Part shown: piece by piece, positions 1-7,108 of the stretch
Layout of the letters: each line of letters starts with the position of its first letter
How positions within the stretch are numbered: the stretch's first letter is position 1
IMG/VR virus record: IMGVR_UViG_3300032249_000960
Coordinates: 1-38,710 of that record
DNA: 38,710 bases
DNA from: a virus
Strand: one strand, 5' to 3'
Translations under genes and position numbers: made by a program
Notes under the pieces: generated by a model
Database searches by the model: none
What the model was told of the DNA's origin: nothing
What the model saw: the letters and a program-made list of their open reading frames with translations, nothing else

Positions 1-2027
1 AACCGCTGGCCATAGGCCTCAGCCAGCACCGACGCAAAAACCTTGCTGTTGCTGCGGATCGTCGGGATGTGTTTGATCGTCCTGGCCACCAGCATGCGAC
101 CGACTTCCTCGGTGCAGTGTTGAGTGATCTCGCGGCGCAGGGCCTCCCAGTGCTCTTTGGGCTTGTCCTTGGCGGGCACGAGGGACAGGACGCAGATGCG
201 ATCGAAATCGGCTTTCTGGAAGATGCCGACTGTGATCGAACTGAAGCAGAACATCGATCGGATCTCATAGGCTGCCGTGCCACCGGTGGCGGTGCCTTTG
301 ATGATCTGGCCGCCTTCTGATGATGCGACCCGGGCCAGGGCCAAGACGGATTGGACGAGGGACTTGTCTTTGAGCTCGTTCTGCTCGAACTCGTCAAACA
401 GAACGGGGATGGCATCGGAGCGGAGGGCGCCACGGATGCCGGCTTCGGTGGTGCCGCCGGTTGCAGCTTTGAAGATGCCACCGAGGAGCGGGCGCATGAA
501 ATCGCGCAGCACGGTCGACTTGCCCGAGCCAGCAGCCCCCGTCACCCAGATATGCGGACGCCAGGAGAGGGCCCCGCATACGGGAGCGAGAACGATCCAG
601 CCGAGGAGGAGGTTGGCTGAGACGGGCGACTCCCAGGAGAAGCGCTCGGAGATATTGGCGAGTGCTGTTGCGGCTTCGTCGGAGAGGGGCGTGTCGGATG
701 GGCCGTCGAGTGATTCGCTGTTTTCGTAGAAGTAGCGGGAATCGAATTGATGTGGCTTGGGGATGTGCTTGCCATCAGCGATGAGTCGATTGCCGAGGTG
801 AACGATGACGGAGTTGCCATCGCACCAGGCACCGCGACCGCGCACGAGGGACGGAGAGTAGATGCCGGTTGCTTGGCAGCGTGCGATGAGTGAGTTGACT
901 GCCGAGTCCCAGTCGATGGCGCCTTTTTCGGTTTGGAAGAGGGTGGCCCACCATGTGAGTGGGGCAAGGGTCATGAGGTTGTTCTTGGTGTGGGCACCGG
1001 CTGAGAGCTCGATCACCTGCCCGCCCCGGGAGGGCATGTAATAGAAGTTGTTGCGGTTGAAGCCGAGGCAACGGAAAGGTGTGTCGTCAGCGGGTGCGCT
1101 GCCTGCCGCCGCTGGGGGGGTGACTGGTGGGAGGTCGCGGACGGGTCGTTTGCGCTTGTAGCCGTAGTGCTTGGCCCAGTACCAGAAGGTGGATTCGTTG
1201 ACGCGTGCGCCACCAGAGCGTGCGACCTGCTGGATTCCCTTCCACTCAGGCGAGTGGGATTGCATTAGGGATATTGCTTCGTCTTCGTTGCCGGTTGCTT
1301 TAATGAGGCCCCAGAGAATGTTGCGATAGATGTCGTAGGTGTTGGTGCCTGGTTTGCGTGGTGGGATGTAAGCAAGTGCATCGCGGATTTCATCGGGTGT
1401 GGATGTGGAGGGGTAGTCAGTGAATTTCGCGGGTTCATAGAGCTGTTGCTCTGAGGGGAGGAATGCGGCGAATTCTTCGACGGTGTAGTGGTTGTCAGAG
1501 GTGTGGATGATGTCGGTGCGGCCATCTGGTGTGCCGTTCTTGTCCATGTGCATGGCACCGGGTAGGCGCATGACACGGGAGGGGTTTTTAAGTTTTGTGT
1601 CAGCCTCGAGGTAGTCGAGGAGGCGGGTTTGGATCGGTTTCCATGTCTCAGGTGAGACCGGTTCTGAGAGCACCCAGTAGTTGTGGATGGATTTGCCACC
1701 GGTGTCGACCTGGATGGTGGGCTCTGGGAGGTTGAATTCCTGCCATGCGGTGACCTGCCAATCCTTAGGGCGGTCGTCCCATTCGGCGAAGAAGGCGCGA
1801 CAGGCGGTGATGTCTGCATCGGTGTCGCCGCCGTCATTGATGACGAGGTAGACACCTCGGCCTTCGGACTGCCAGCGGGTGATGGTGTTGCGATCGGGGC
1901 CGGACTTGCGACCTGAGTCGGAATCCTTGAGGGGGTGGCCGGCGGGGTAGAAGCCACGAAGCCTGATGGAGCCTGGGTCTTTGCCGAGGGCGAGGACGAA
2001 GGCGTTGGCAGCGTCGAAATCAATCAT
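1..2027 (-). CDS. DNA primase-polymerase/helicase, 3' end cut by window
   Basis: The reading frame opens at the ATG at 2027 and stays open to base 1, giving 675 visible residues; the C-terminus lies outside. Residues 60-160 look like an archaeo-eukaryotic primase (prim-pol) domain: an acidic AEWDD stretch at 81-85, the SIHNYW motif with H115, and an SRVMRLPG segment at 150-157, as in RepB/D5-type plasmid and phage primases. A P-loop GAAGSGKS follows at 497-504 and a Walker B VLFDEFE at 542-548, so it is a primase fused to an SF3/D5- or AAA-like helicase. It would prime and unwind the origin of phage DNA. It is transcribed leftward, divergent from the small genes starting at 2092. Other frames over this region, including one with a TTG start at 2023, are shadows. 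Exact helicase subfamily cannot be settled because the end is missing. Confidence 0.88.
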   Translation of the reverse strand, partial: MIDFDAANAFVLALGKDPGSIRLRGFYPAGHPLKDSDSGRKSGPDRNTITRWQSEGRGVYLVINDGGDTDADITACRAFFAEWDDRPKDWQVTAWQEFNLPEPTIQVDTGGKSIHNYWVLSEPVSPETWKPIQTRLLDYLEADTKLKNPSRVMRLPGAMHMDKNGTPDGRTDIIHTSDNHYTVEEFAAFLPSEQQLYEPAKFTDYPSTSTPDEIRDALAYIPPRKPGTNTYDIYRNILWGLIKATGNEDEAISLMQSHSPEWKGIQQVARSGGARVNESTFWYWAKHYGYKRKRPVRDLPPVTPPAAAGSAPADDTPFRCLGFNRNNFYYMPSRGGQVIELSAGAHTKNNLMTLAPLTWWATLFQTEKGAIDWDSAVNSLIARCQATGIYSPSLVRGRGAWCDGNSVIVHLGNRLIADGKHIPKPHQFDSRYFYENSESLDGPSDTPLSDEAATALANISERFSWESPVSANLLLGWIVLAPVCGALSWRPHIWVTGAAGSGKSTVLRDFMRPLLGGIFKAATGGTTEAGIRGALRSDAIPVLFDEFEQNELKDKSLVQSVLALARVASSEGGQIIKGTATGGTAAYEIRSMFCFSSITVGIFQKADFDRICVLSLVPAKDKPKEHWEALRREITQHCTEEVGRMLVARTIKHIPTIRSNSKVFASVLAEAYGQR

Positions 2028-2053
2028 GCCGTTACGGTAGCACCTGAATTTTG

Positions 2054-2062
2054 TGGTACGCT
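2054..2062 (+). promoter_or_regulatory. possible extended -10 promoter
   Basis: TGGTACGCT fits the extended -10 pattern TGn-TAnnnT. A transcript would begin near 2069 and read into the gene at 2092. No good -35 is visible, which is typical for extended -10 promoters but also leaves this call weak. It sits in the short gap between the divergent primase and zinc-protein genes. Confidence 0.3.
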
Positions 2063-2091
2063 ATGCGAGTCGTTGCTTTTGGAGCACACCC

Positions 2092-2295
2092 TTGAATAGA
2101 AAAGATAGATGCGGCGACTGCCGATGGTGGGACTGGATGGGAGAGCTGGAGGGCATGCCTGGCAGCATCGGCCGTTGCCGGCGGCATGCGCCCGTGGTTT
2201 CGGTGCACACCGAGCACAGCCTGAGTCTGGCAATGATCGCTGTGTGGCCTCTCACCGGGAATGGTGAGTGGTGCGGTGAGTGGAGGCGCAAGTGA
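2092..2295 (+). CDS. small cysteine-rich zinc-binding protein
   Basis: 67 residues. The chosen start is the TTG at 2092, which has GGAG seven bases upstream (2081-2084); a longer in-frame start at 2053 has no such site. The protein has CGDC near the N-terminus, GRCRRHAP in the middle, and WPLTGNGEWCGEW at the end. This C-x2-C...C-x2-H...C spacing with a terminal WCGE is a pattern seen in short bacterial and phage zinc proteins of unknown function. The stop overlaps the GTG of the next gene (GTGA). No catalytic activity can be proposed; it could be a DNA-binding or adaptor protein. Confidence 0.6.
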   Translation: MNRKDRCGDCRWWDWMGELEGMPGSIGRCRRHAPVVSVHTEHSLSLAMIAVWPLTGNGEWCGEWRRK

Positions 2296-2606
2296 GGTGG
2301 CTGATGGCTGCCGTGCTGCTGACGGCACCGGTCCAGGCTCGAGAGGTGACCGCCAGCACCTATCACGAGTGGTATGACGGCCGGACGACCTATTGCGGCC
2401 AGGTCTACCGTCACTGGGGCGTGAGCGCAGCGCATCCCTGGCTGCGGTGCGGGACGATCGTGACCGTCACCCACCGAGGGCGCCGGTTGCGTGTGCCGAT
2501 CACCGACAGGTGCGACTGCGGTCGGATTGACCTGTCCGCTGGCGCTGCGCACCGGCTGGGCGTGCCACTGGACGGCATTGCAAATGTTCACATAACGCAT
2601 CCTTGA
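2292..2606 (+). CDS. secreted RlpA-like double-psi beta-barrel protein
   Basis: 104 residues from the GTG at 2292, which overlaps the previous stop as GTGA and has GGAG six bases upstream; a start at 2280 is possible but less well placed. The first 16 residues (MRWLMAAVLLTAPVQA) read as a signal peptide with an A-x-A-like cleavage site. The mature part carries TASTYHEWYDG, LRCGTIVTVTH, VPITDRCDCGRIDLSAGAAHRLG, the usual order of an RlpA/DPBB domain: a GT-x-V-x-V strand, the ITDR loop, and the DLS-x-A-A helix. RlpA relatives bind or cleave denuded peptidoglycan glycan strands, so the product probably acts in the periplasm. Its place beside replication genes, away from the lysis genes at 16-18 kb, is unusual. 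It may alter the cell wall during infection; that role is inference. Confidence 0.75.
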   Translation: MRWLMAAVLLTAPVQAREVTASTYHEWYDGRTTYCGQVYRHWGVSAAHPWLRCGTIVTVTHRGRRLRVPITDRCDCGRIDLSAGAAHRLGVPLDGIANVHITHP

Positions 2607-2608
2607 GC

Positions 2609-3265
2609 ATGAAGCTACTGATCATTGACACAGAGACCACAGCATTAAAACCGACCGATGGCAGCTTGGCCGAGGTTGGCATGATTTTCTTTAGCGTTGA
2701 ACATCGTGCGGTGATTGCACAGATGTCGTTCTTGCTGCCGGTGAGCACGAATCCGGCAGAGCATGTGAACGGCATCAAGCCAGCACTGACAACATGTGCT
2801 CCTGCTGGCGCAACGGCTAACATGCAGGGCGCCGCTTACGACATGGCGTGTCATTGCGACGCTTATGTAGCGCACAATGCAGCATTCGATCGGCAATGGG
2901 TCGAGGATTTCTTGCCGAAGCGCCCATGGATTTGCACGATGGATGATGTTGAGTGGCCTGGCGTGCGCAAGCGTCCGGCATTGCAGAACGTAGCGCTGGC
3001 CTACGGTGTGCCGGTGTGGGCTGCACATCGAGCGCTGACAGATTGCATTTATATCGCGCAGGTATTTGAGCGGTGTCCGAATCTCGAGGAGCTGCTTGCT
3101 GATGCAATGAAGCCACGGTTTCTGTATCAGGCCATTGTGTCATTTGAGAGCAATGGTTTGGCCAAGGATGCTGGTTTCAGTTGGGATCGAGACCGTCGAG
3201 CGTGGACCCGGAAGATGACTGCAGAAGCTGCTGAGTTGTTGCCGTTTGGAGTGAAGCAGCTGTGA
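2609..3265 (+). CDS. DnaQ-like 3'-5' exonuclease (DEDDh)
   Basis: 218 residues from ATG 2609; an upstream TTG at 2603 overlaps the previous stop but is not needed. The exonuclease motifs are in order: IIDTETT with D7 and E9 (Exo I), HNAAFDRQW with D94 (Exo II), and AAHRALTDC with H140 and D145 (Exo III), so the family's metal-binding acidic residues and histidine are all present. Residues from about 168 form a separate small domain (FLYQAIVSFESNG...GFSWDRDRRAWTR) that is often appended to phage and cyanobacterial DnaQ proteins. It would proofread or degrade single-stranded 3' ends. No clear ribosome binding site precedes the ATG, so it may be translated by coupling to the RlpA-like gene. Confidence 0.87.
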   Translation: MKLLIIDTETTALKPTDGSLAEVGMIFFSVEHRAVIAQMSFLLPVSTNPAEHVNGIKPALTTCAPAGATANMQGAAYDMACHCDAYVAHNAAFDRQWVEDFLPKRPWICTMDDVEWPGVRKRPALQNVALAYGVPVWAAHRALTDCIYIAQVFERCPNLEELLADAMKPRFLYQAIVSFESNGLAKDAGFSWDRDRRAWTRKMTAEAAELLPFGVKQL

Positions 3266-3435
3266 GCAAACGTCGCGCCGCTTTTGAGTGGTTGATCTTC
3301 TTTATCCCTGTCATTGTTATTGCAACTATTCTTCACGATCATGCGCCGCTTTTATTACCAGATCAAAAGATTGAACAAGATCGGGATGGTGTGGGCCCGC
3401 AGCCGCGCCGAGGCTCTGCAGATTATTTCGTATAG
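3262..3435 (+). CDS. tiny single-pass membrane protein
   Basis: 57 residues from a GTG that overlaps the exonuclease stop (GTGA), with GGAG about ten bases upstream. Basic residues (SKRR) precede one hydrophobic helix, WLIFFIPVIVIATIL at residues 10-24, followed by a polar, charged tail. The expected topology is N-in with a single span. Function is unknown; phages often carry such peptides as host-membrane modifiers. The second half overlaps, in another frame, the ORF at 3341, so one of the two could be spurious. Confidence 0.45.
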   Translation: MSKRRAAFEWLIFFIPVIVIATILHDHAPLLLPDQKIEQDRDGVGPQPRRGSADYFV

Positions 3436-3481
3436 CGATGATGCTGCATTTATCGGTCAGATCGAATGGCTAACTGAATAG
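3341..3481 (+). CDS. small protein with VWARSRAEA motif
   Basis: 46 residues from ATG 3341, out of frame and largely inside the 3262 ORF. The composition looks coding: MRRFYYQIKRLNKIG, then VWARSRAEALQII, then an acidic and hydrophobic end finishing IEWLTE. A short strand followed by [VY][WY]A-x-S and a helix is also seen in the products of the genes at 11597 and 12156, suggesting a family. No ribosome binding site is seen before the ATG, so expression would depend on the overlapping gene. Its stop lies 12 bases inside the tail of the leftward VRR-NUC gene. Function unknown. Confidence 0.45.
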   Translation: MRRFYYQIKRLNKIGMVWARSRAEALQIISYSDDAAFIGQIEWLTE

Positions 3482-3817
3482 CCGCTGGGCGTCCTCCACC
3501 GAACGAGCGACGCCAGCGATGCCACCGCGAGAGCGGATGAAGTCGATGAACCTCTGCTGTTCGGGTCTGACCCGGCCAGTGGAGGTTTTCACTTCGCAGG
3601 CGCTGAAGACGGCCATGGTGCGACCGACGTGCTCAGGGCCGATGGTGATGGTGCGGAGGCCGATCAGGTCCGAGCCGCCGGGATTGGCAACGCCGAATTC
3701 AACCCAGCGGTTGGTGCGTGGGTCGGGGAGCTTGCCGCAATTGTTGCGCCAGAGGGTGACGTCTGGCCTGGTACCGAGCGCAAGTCGAATTGCTTGTTGG
3801 ACGTGCTGTTCGGACAT
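3470..3817 (-). CDS. VRR-NUC domain nuclease
   Basis: 115 residues, the normal length for a stand-alone VRR-NUC (PD-(D/E)XK) protein. The core is visible: GGSDLIGL with D50, CEVKTSTGRVRPEQQRF with E75, K77 and Q87/Q88, and a terminal GGIAGVARS strand. The family includes structure-specific nucleases (FAN1 type) and phage proteins coded next to helicases, as here, where it follows the SF2 helicase by 51 bases. It probably cuts branched DNA during replication or recombination. The start ATG at 3817 follows directly on the U-tract of a terminator hairpin, and the only Shine-Dalgarno-like run (AAGGGGGG) lies inside that hairpin, so its translation may be limited. Confidence 0.85.
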   Translation of the reverse strand: MSEQHVQQAIRLALGTRPDVTLWRNNCGKLPDPRTNRWVEFGVANPGGSDLIGLRTITIGPEHVGRTMAVFSACEVKTSTGRVRPEQQRFIDFIRSRGGIAGVARSVEDAQRLFS

Positions 3818-3849
3818 AAAAAAGGGCCCCCCTTCACTTTGAGGCCCTT
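3818..3849 (-). terminator. rho-independent terminator between helicase and VRR-NUC
   Basis: Read on the minus strand, AAGGGCC (3849-3843) pairs perfectly with GGCCCTT (3828-3822) around a 14-base loop, and six T residues follow at 3823-3818. The T-run ends exactly at the VRR-NUC start codon. It should stop most helicase transcripts and let only readthrough reach the nuclease. The loop and 3' arm also hold the G-rich run that could serve as ribosome binding site. Confidence 0.75.
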
Positions 3850-3868
3850 GTTTGGTGCCGGGTGCAGT

Positions 3869-5260
3869 TTACGCCGTCTTGAGCTGTTTGCGCTGTCTTG
3901 CTTGCCAGATGTGTTTGGCCCAGCCCTCGGAATAGCCCTTTTCGCGAGCACGCTGGACGAGGTCTTCGTATGTCTTGCATCCTGCTGCAGGATGCGGTTT
4001 GCGAATCTTCTCAGCTACTTCACTTGTAATTTCAAGAAGCTCACCTTCAACGATACGCGGCCCTTCACGTTCTGCAACAAAATAAGTATGTCCACAGCAA
4101 GGGCACACGGGTGCCGGAGCGTGAGCGGCAAAGCATGCAGGACATTGACGCACAGGTGGTGCTGCCTGGCCTTTGCGCTTCCGTCGTCCTTCCAGGGTCC
4201 ATTCTCGCGGCTCGTCTGGCATTCCATGCTCGAATACGTTTCCAGCATGATCGAGGACAACAAGGTCGTCTTTATCTTGATGGATACGCAGTCCTCTGCC
4301 TATTGATTGCAAGTAAACCGTGACCGACTTGGTGGGTCTTAGGAGAATCACGCAGCCGATGTTCGGGCAGTCGACACCAGCCACCCACAGGCCCACGTTG
4401 GCCACCAAGTCAATCTGGCCAGCCTTGAGGGCCTCGAGTGCGTGCTTGCGCTCACCGGCGGTCGATTTGCCTGAGATCGCTACCGCCCTGAACCCCGCAG
4501 CAGCGAATGCCTCTGCGGTGTGGGTCGCGTGCTTGATGTTGGTGCAGAACGCGACCGCCGGCCGGCCCTGGGCGTACTTGCGGTAGGCCGCGATGGCGTC
4601 ACCGGTGATGGTGGGCTGGTCCATGACCTCAGCCAGATCGCCCTCGTCGTAATCGCCACCGCGATCGCGGACGTTGGTGAGATCTGGCAGCGACGGGGCG
4701 TAGTAACGGAAGGACGAGAGCAGGCCCTCATCGATCAGGTCCCGGGTGGAGCAGGTGGGCACGAGGTGATCGAAGAGCTCGTTCAGGCCCTTGCGATCAA
4801 GGCGCTCAGGTGTGGCGGTGAGACCCAGGAGTCTCGGGTTCCCGGCTGCCTCGATGACGCGGAGGTAGGTCTTGGCGACCGCCAGGTGGCATTCGTCGAT
4901 GATGATCAGCGCTGGCTTGGACAGGATCGGCCGCCGTGCTGCGGTTTGCACCGAGACCACCTGAACCATGGCGGTCGGATCCGAGGGCATGCCGGCCATG
5001 ATGAAACCGTGCTGGATGCCTTCACCGGTGAGCCGGCGACTGGTGTCGAGCAGGATTTCCTGCAGGTGCGCGAGGAACCAGACGGGATTGCCCCGGCTGA
5101 TGGCTGATCGGATGATCTCAGCGGCTGTTGCTGTCTTGCCCATACCAGTGGGCGCGACGAGCACCACGGCATCCCGGCCGGCCCGGTAGGCAGCACGCAG
5201 ATCATCGACTGCTTTTTGTTGTCTGGGGCGTAGTGCAGGCATTGCCAAAGCATACTGCAT
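3869..5260 (-). CDS. SF2 DEAD/DEAH-box helicase with zinc ribbon
   Basis: 463 residues from ATG 5260. Motifs: RPRQQKAVDDL (Q-like, about 11-21), APTGMGKT Walker A at 36-43, IDECH at 121-125, LTATPERLD at 147-155, and QSIGRGLR motif VI at 318-325. A zinc ribbon CPAC (373-376) ... CPCC (386-389) follows, then a C-terminal segment containing KTYEDLVQRAREKGYSEGWA. This is the phage helicase type usually coded with VRR-NUC, probably for unwinding at forks or recombination intermediates. A second in-frame ATG at 5242 (MPALRPRQQ) coincides with the start point expected from the minus-strand promoter described at 5242-5276; the true start may therefore be 5242 on a leaderless message. The gene forms a leftward island between two rightward operons. 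Confidence 0.9.
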   Translation of the reverse strand: MQYALAMPALRPRQQKAVDDLRAAYRAGRDAVVLVAPTGMGKTATAAEIIRSAISRGNPVWFLAHLQEILLDTSRRLTGEGIQHGFIMAGMPSDPTAMVQVVSVQTAARRPILSKPALIIIDECHLAVAKTYLRVIEAAGNPRLLGLTATPERLDRKGLNELFDHLVPTCSTRDLIDEGLLSSFRYYAPSLPDLTNVRDRGGDYDEGDLAEVMDQPTITGDAIAAYRKYAQGRPAVAFCTNIKHATHTAEAFAAAGFRAVAISGKSTAGERKHALEALKAGQIDLVANVGLWVAGVDCPNIGCVILLRPTKSVTVYLQSIGRGLRIHQDKDDLVVLDHAGNVFEHGMPDEPREWTLEGRRKRKGQAAPPVRQCPACFAAHAPAPVCPCCGHTYFVAEREGPRIVEGELLEITSEVAEKIRKPHPAAGCKTYEDLVQRAREKGYSEGWAKHIWQARQRKQLKTA

Positions 5261-5276
5261 CGTGTATGCTGTGCAA
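5242..5276. promoter_or_regulatory. divergent promoter pair with inverted-repeat operator
   Basis: Plus strand: TTGCCA (5242-5247), 17 bases, TATGCT (5265-5270), with start expected near 5277 and the nuclease GTG at 5291. Minus strand: TTGCAC (5276-5271), 16 bases, TATGCT (5254-5249), with start expected near 5242, the second ATG of the helicase. Both -10 boxes are the arms of a perfect 7-bp inverted repeat, AGCATAC (5249-5255) and GTATGCT (5264-5270), spaced by 8 bases. A dimeric repressor bound there would cover both -10 elements. The pairing of good sigma-70 boxes with a perfect repeat in a divergent gap is direct sequence evidence; binding of a regulator is inference. Confidence 0.6.
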
Positions 5277-5290
5277 GTCCTACCTTAGAT

Positions 5291-6181
5291 GTGACCTTGC
5301 ATCCTGACGAGTACCACGCGCATCCGGCGATGTCCGCGACGCGCCTAAAAGCAATGGTGACCGGCACTGCGCTGGATTACTGGGCCAAGCATGTCGACCC
5401 TGATCGGGAAGTGTTCCAGCCCACCGACGCGATGCGGCAGGGGTCGCTGGTTGACTGCTTGCTGACGGAGCCGACTGAGTTTCACAAGCGCTATGCGGTG
5501 CTGCCGGCTGATGCGCCGAAGAAACCGACCAGCAGCCAGCGCAATGCGGCCAAGCCATCGGAAGCGACCGTCTTGGCGGTCACATGGTGGGATCAGTGGC
5601 TGCTGAAAAACGAGGGCAAAGAGGTCGTGAACGAAGAGTGGATTGAGACCTCTCATGCGATCGCCGGCCGGCTGCGTGCAGATCCTGTGATCGGGCCCTT
5701 GCTGGCGAGCTTGCCAACGAAGCAGAAGCCGCACTTCTGGACTGATGCCGAGGGCCGCGAGTGCCGGTACAAGCCGGACCTCGAGGTGCCGCGTCAGAAG
5801 ATCCTTCTGGACCTGAAGAAGACGATCAGCGCTCACCCGCTGATGTTCAGGAACCAGGCGTGGAAGCTGGGCTATGACGTGCAGCTCGCGCATTACAGCC
5901 TGGGCTACGCCGATCGGCATGGGTTTGCGCCCGAGCAGACCGGCTTCATCGCATACGAGTGGAAAAAGCCTTACAACTACTCGCTCGTATGGGCTGACGA
6001 GGAATTCATGGACGAAGGTTTCCGCAGACGCGACGAGGCATTCGATCGCATAGCCGAATGCGAAGCGCGAAACGAATGGCCCAGCTACGGTGAGGCATGG
6101 ATTGTGCCTCCTGCGTGGGCCGATGTGTCATCTGCTGATGACGATACAAATCTTGATGATCTTGGCTTGGAGGGTCTGTGA
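5291..6181 (+). CDS. RecE-type PD-(D/E)XK exonuclease
   Basis: 296 residues from GTG 5291. The N-terminus MTLHPDEYHAHPAMSATRLK, then GSLVDCLLTEPTEF, is the start pattern of the RecE/DUF3799 (PDDEXK_1-like) phage nuclease family; here D55 stands where a histidine is usual. The catalytic core is RYKPDLEV with D163, ILLDLKK with D174 and K176, and YDVQLAHY with Q198 (QxxxY motif). It would resect double-stranded DNA to expose 3' single strands for phage recombination. It is the first gene of the rightward operon, about 14 bases after the predicted transcription start and without an obvious ribosome binding site. Its stop overlaps the next GTG as GTGA. No RecT/Redbeta partner is recognisable, so the next gene may serve that step. 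Confidence 0.82.
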   Translation: MTLHPDEYHAHPAMSATRLKAMVTGTALDYWAKHVDPDREVFQPTDAMRQGSLVDCLLTEPTEFHKRYAVLPADAPKKPTSSQRNAAKPSEATVLAVTWWDQWLLKNEGKEVVNEEWIETSHAIAGRLRADPVIGPLLASLPTKQKPHFWTDAEGRECRYKPDLEVPRQKILLDLKKTISAHPLMFRNQAWKLGYDVQLAHYSLGYADRHGFAPEQTGFIAYEWKKPYNYSLVWADEEFMDEGFRRRDEAFDRIAECEARNEWPSYGEAWIVPPAWADVSSADDDTNLDDLGLEGL

Positions 6182-6753
6182 CTGCATTCCAATCGTTTGA
6201 CGAGCTGTACCCGGGCCGGTTCCTGAAGGCTGGCCTGTTCAATGGCGAGCCGGTCACCTTCACGGTTCGTGACATCGTTCGCGAAGAGCTCCAGGGCGAG
6301 CGGGGCGTTGAGCCGAAGGTGATCATGTCGTTCGAGGAGACGCCGCTGCAGTTGGTGCTGGCGAAGATCAACGCGGTCGCGATCAAGGCGATGTTCGGGC
6401 CCGATCCACGGCAGTGGGTAGGGAAGCGGGTGACGCTTTACGGGACCACGAGCTTGATGCCGCACCCGAAGCGGCGGAACGAGCCGTGCATCCGGGTGAT
6501 GGGCAGCCCTGATCTGGCCGCGCCGGTGTCGTGTGAATGGACGCCACCGAGACGGAAGCCGATCGTGCAGAACCTGAAGCCGACCCAGGCCGATGATGTG
6601 TTCAAGAAGGCATTGGCAGCGATACAGGCAATGCCAATAGAACAACTGGATTCGGTCGATGCGTTGCTTCAGGCTCGGTTCAATGAGCGAAAGATCACAG
6701 CCGAGCAGTACCAGCAGCTTTTCGCTGCAAAACAGGCCCGTTTAGGGGTATAG
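6178..6753 (+). CDS. conserved phage recombination-cassette protein, possibly OB-fold
   Basis: 191 residues from a GTG overlapping the nuclease stop. It resembles a conserved phage family whose members read GLFNG(E/K)PVTFTVRDI, KVIMSFEETPLQLVLAKINA, and W-x-GKRVTLYGT followed by CIRVMGSPDL. The strand-rich core (about residues 15-125) is compatible with an OB-like fold and single-strand binding; the last 60 residues are helical and charged. Because it always travels with recombination nucleases it may play the annealing or ssDNA-binding part in the absence of a RecT. This function is inference; no known catalytic motif is seen. Confidence 0.7.
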   Translation: MTAFQSFDELYPGRFLKAGLFNGEPVTFTVRDIVREELQGERGVEPKVIMSFEETPLQLVLAKINAVAIKAMFGPDPRQWVGKRVTLYGTTSLMPHPKRRNEPCIRVMGSPDLAAPVSCEWTPPRRKPIVQNLKPTQADDVFKKALAAIQAMPIEQLDSVDALLQARFNERKITAEQYQQLFAAKQARLGV

Positions 6754-6775
6754 TGTCAATGCGTTCCGTATCGCA

Positions 6776-7108
6776 ATGAGTTTCAACGTCATTTCCGCCC
6801 AGGACATCCCTACCACTACCACTCGAATTACAAAAACCTTCCCGTTGAGGACTGCCCTGCAGCAGCTTCAGATCGGCGAAGCGATCGAAGTGGCTTACGA
6901 CACCGCTGACGAGGAGTTCGGCTACAAGGCCACCACGATCTCCCAGGTCGCTGGTGCAATGTCAGCCCGCTCCGAGGCCATCCGCTACTCGGTGAAGCGC
7001 AAGCCCGATGGCACCGGCTGCTATCTGATCGCCAATGCCAAGCCGGCACCTGGCACCGAGAAGAAGCGCGGCCGTCGCAGCACCAAGAAAGCTGAGGTGG
7101 AAGCATGA
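6776..7108 (+). CDS. early protein with basic C-terminal tail, function unknown
   Basis: 110 residues from ATG 6776. Residues 1-85 look like a compact domain (TFPLRTALQQLQIGEAIEV, then ISQVAGAMSARSEAIRYSVKR) and the end is strongly basic and disordered (KKRGRRSTKKAEVEA), suggesting nucleic-acid binding. A TATAGT hexamer at 6749-6754 could be a -10 box for an internal promoter, but the -35 region is poor. It sits between two putative ssDNA-binding proteins, and its stop overlaps the next start as ATGA. I do not recognise the family. Confidence 0.65.
   Translation: MSFNVISAQDIPTTTTRITKTFPLRTALQQLQIGEAIEVAYDTADEEFGYKATTISQVAGAMSARSEAIRYSVKRKPDGTGCYLIANAKPAPGTEKKRGRRSTKKAEVEA

Noticed and set aside
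1265-2023. 252-residue leftward ORF with a TTG start
   Set aside because: It is rich in Ser, Thr and Pro and lies in a shadow frame of the primase/helicase, whose own frame is open from 2027 to base 1 and has clear motifs.
3629-4306. 225-residue rightward ORF across VRR-NUC and helicase ends
   Set aside because: Spans two leftward genes and the terminator between them; no recognisable domain.
4520-5107. 195-residue rightward ORF opposite the helicase
   Set aside because: Antisense to helicase motifs; no start signal.
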